NCBI RefSeq assembly: GCF_051020975.1
Contig: NW_027478166.1
Span: forward strand, 12,277,501 to 12,341,500
Length of the DNA: 64,000 nucleotides
Direction: 5' to 3'
Source: Osmia lignaria lignaria
Lineage: Eukaryota > Arthropoda > Insecta > Hymenoptera > Megachilidae
This document shows positions 63,027-64,000 of this stretch, one piece after another; the first letter of the stretch is position 1, and each line of letters opens with the position of its first letter. The notes below the pieces were generated by a model, which was given only the letters and a program-made list of their open reading frames with translations, ran no database searches and was not told where the DNA came from. Position numbers and translations under genes: made by a program.

Positions 63027-63992
63027 TCAGATGCGTAGTTCTCGAGATATATCAAGATATTTAAAAGTTCCGAAGCCGCACCAACATAATAGAGATACAG
63101 AAACACCGTGGCCCCTTTCTTTGAGATAACTCTGCACTGTTGCGAGCTGTAAATGCTACTTGCAGCTTAGCTGTGCAGACGAAGAACAACAAGAAGAAGA
63201 AATATCTCGAAATATGTCCGTCAGGCCCCTTCCCTTGAGATAAATCTTCAAATATCTCGGAAACGAAGCGAGCTATGGCAAAATGTTAAGAGACCTTTTC
63301 TGTAGAGAATTAAGCTTCCTACTTTTTATGTTCTATGATATTTTTTGATCAGATGCGTAGTTCTCGAGATATATCAAGATATTTAAAAGTTCCGAAGCCG
63401 CACCAACATAATAGAGATACAGAAACACCGTGGCCCCTTTCTTCGAGATAACTCTGCACTATTGCGGGCTGGAAATGCCACTTCCAGTTTAGATGTGCAG
63501 AAGAAGAACAACAAGAAGAAGAAATATCTCGAAATATGTCCGTCAGGCCCCATCCCTTGAGATATATCTGCAAATATCTCGGAAACCAATCGAGCTATGG
63601 CAAAATCTTAAGAGACCTTTTTTGTAGAGAACTATGTTTCCTACAATTTATGTTCTATGATATTTTTTGATCAGATGCGTAGTTCTCGAGATATATCAAG
63701 ATATTTAAAAGTTCCGAAGCCGCACCAACATAATAGAGATACAGAAACACCGTGGCCCCTTTCTTTGAGATAACTCTGCACTATTGCGAGCTGGAAATGC
63801 CACTTCCAGCTTAGCTGTGCAGAAGAAGAACAACAAGAAGAAGAAATATCTCGAAATATGTCCGTCAGGCCCCTTCCCTTGAGATAAATCTTCAAATATC
63901 TCGGAAACGAAGCGAGCTATGGCAAAATGTTAAGAGACCTTTTCTGTAGAGAATTAAGTTTCCTACTTTTTACGTTCTACGATATTTTTTGA
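63027..63992 (+). repeat. Three out-of-order monomers after the 7-monomer HOR
   Basis: 63027 is o/p-like (CACTGTTGCG, AAATCTTCAAAT, TTTTCTGTAG) with private AAATGCTACTTGC, GCAGACGAAG and TTAAGCTTCC. 63349 is g (GAAACCAATCG). 63671 starts like a plain monomer with CTGGAAATG and CAGCTTAGC, then ends with the p tail (AAATCTTCAAAT, TTTTTACGTTCTACG). The next monomer should be g if the p-to-g succession holds. Confidence 0.82.
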
Positions 63993-64000
63993 TCAGATGC
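63993..64000 (+). repeat. First 8 bp of the next monomer
   Basis: TCAGATGC is the usual start of a monomer in the phase used here, so the array continues past the right edge. The preceding monomer ends TTTTTACGTTCTACG, an ending that elsewhere (59806, 62060) is followed by a g-type monomer. Confidence 0.9.

Larger units (their letters stand above)
1..64000. repeat. Tandem satellite array, 322-bp monomer, ~199 copies
   Basis: The whole window is a head-to-tail array of one monomer family. Landmarks such as TGATCAGATGCGTAG, CCGAAGCCGCACCAACATAA, ACACCGTGGCCCC and CTATGGCAAAATG recur in the same order and orientation about every 322 bp from end to end. There are 198 complete monomers between 261 and 63992. 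Most are exactly 322 bp; sixteen are 319 to 321 bp, and the 24 missing bases account fully for the total length. I saw no inversion, insertion or unique sequence. Neighbouring monomers differ by point changes and small indels, and long stretches repeat as multimonomer blocks (higher-order repeats). Known biology: arrays like this make up centromeric and pericentromeric heterochromatin in many eukaryotes. The chromosomal location here is inferred. Family name and species are unknown to me. Confidence 0.98.

Noticed and set aside
1..64000. CRISPR array
   Set aside because: The repeat unit is 322 bp of continuous sequence with no unique spacers, and there are no cas genes.
1..64000. Tandem gene family or rDNA-like array
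   Set aside because: The monomers have no recognisable RNA structure or domain, are too short for rDNA, and cannot maintain a frame between units.
1..64000. Transposon or long terminal repeat remnants
   Set aside because: No terminal inverted repeats, target-site duplications, integrase or reverse-transcriptase-like frames were seen; every base is assigned to a monomer.

Overview
The window holds one thing: an uninterrupted head-to-tail satellite DNA array. I count 198 complete monomers of about 322 bp (261..63992, all in the same orientation), flanked by a 260-bp partial monomer on the left and 8 bp of the next monomer on the right. There is no unique sequence, transposon, tRNA, rRNA, CRISPR array or convincing protein-coding gene. 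The length ledger closes exactly: 198 x 322 = 63756, minus 24 deleted bases that I located in 16 monomers, equals the 63732 bp observed. This layout fits a eukaryotic centromeric or pericentromeric heterochromatin block and not a bacterial, viral or plasmid region. G+C is about 40 % (128 of 322 in the monomer at 58841), and CpG is not strongly depleted (about 11 per monomer, close to chance), which argues mildly against a heavily methylated vertebrate or plant satellite. An insect or other invertebrate is plausible, but I cannot name a species or a known satellite family.

Layout. (1) 1..~7000: monomers rich in a 'Q-type' subfamily, with a 1.7-kb segment repeated 2895 bp away and a 1.1-kb segment repeated 1932 bp away. 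(2) ~7000..~25000: a mosaic of related monomers with short shared blocks at many spacings, including a 1.28-kb block repeated 8371 bp away. (3) ~24900..28700: two recent short segmental duplications (1288-bp and 966-bp steps). (4) ~28900..30500: a transition with unusual monomers. (5) 30521..46938: a 14-type higher-order repeat (HOR), types a to n, present in four incomplete or rearranged copies whose junctions are visible as hybrid monomers. (6) 47284..56908: the same types reshuffled into smaller repeats (1285-bp tandem, 3216-bp repeat). (7) 56909..63026: a clean 7-monomer HOR of 2254 bp in almost three tandem copies, followed by two or three out-of-order monomers.

Each monomer carries a conserved minus-strand open frame of about 74 codons. 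It begins only at TTG, is bounded by TAG and TGA, and is broken in at least eleven monomers, so I treat it as a by-product of sequence homogenisation. The monomer itself shows an internal 27-bp duplication (24/27 identical, 114 bp apart), three short dyads, and a GAA-rich purine tract. The interest of this window lies in array evolution: nested HORs, hybrid monomers that record unequal exchanges, and a left-to-right change of subfamilies. I found no gene-based system.

Monomer starts, for reuse: 261+322k to 1871; 2190+322k to 21832; 22153+322k to 28915; 29236; 29555+322k to 36961; 37282+322k to 38248; 38569+322k to 42111; 42432+322k to 46618; 46939, 47261, 47583, 47904, 48226, 48546, 48868, 49189, 49511, 49831, 50153; 50473+322k to 51439; 51760+322k to 52726; 53047, 53369; 53689+322k to 63671.
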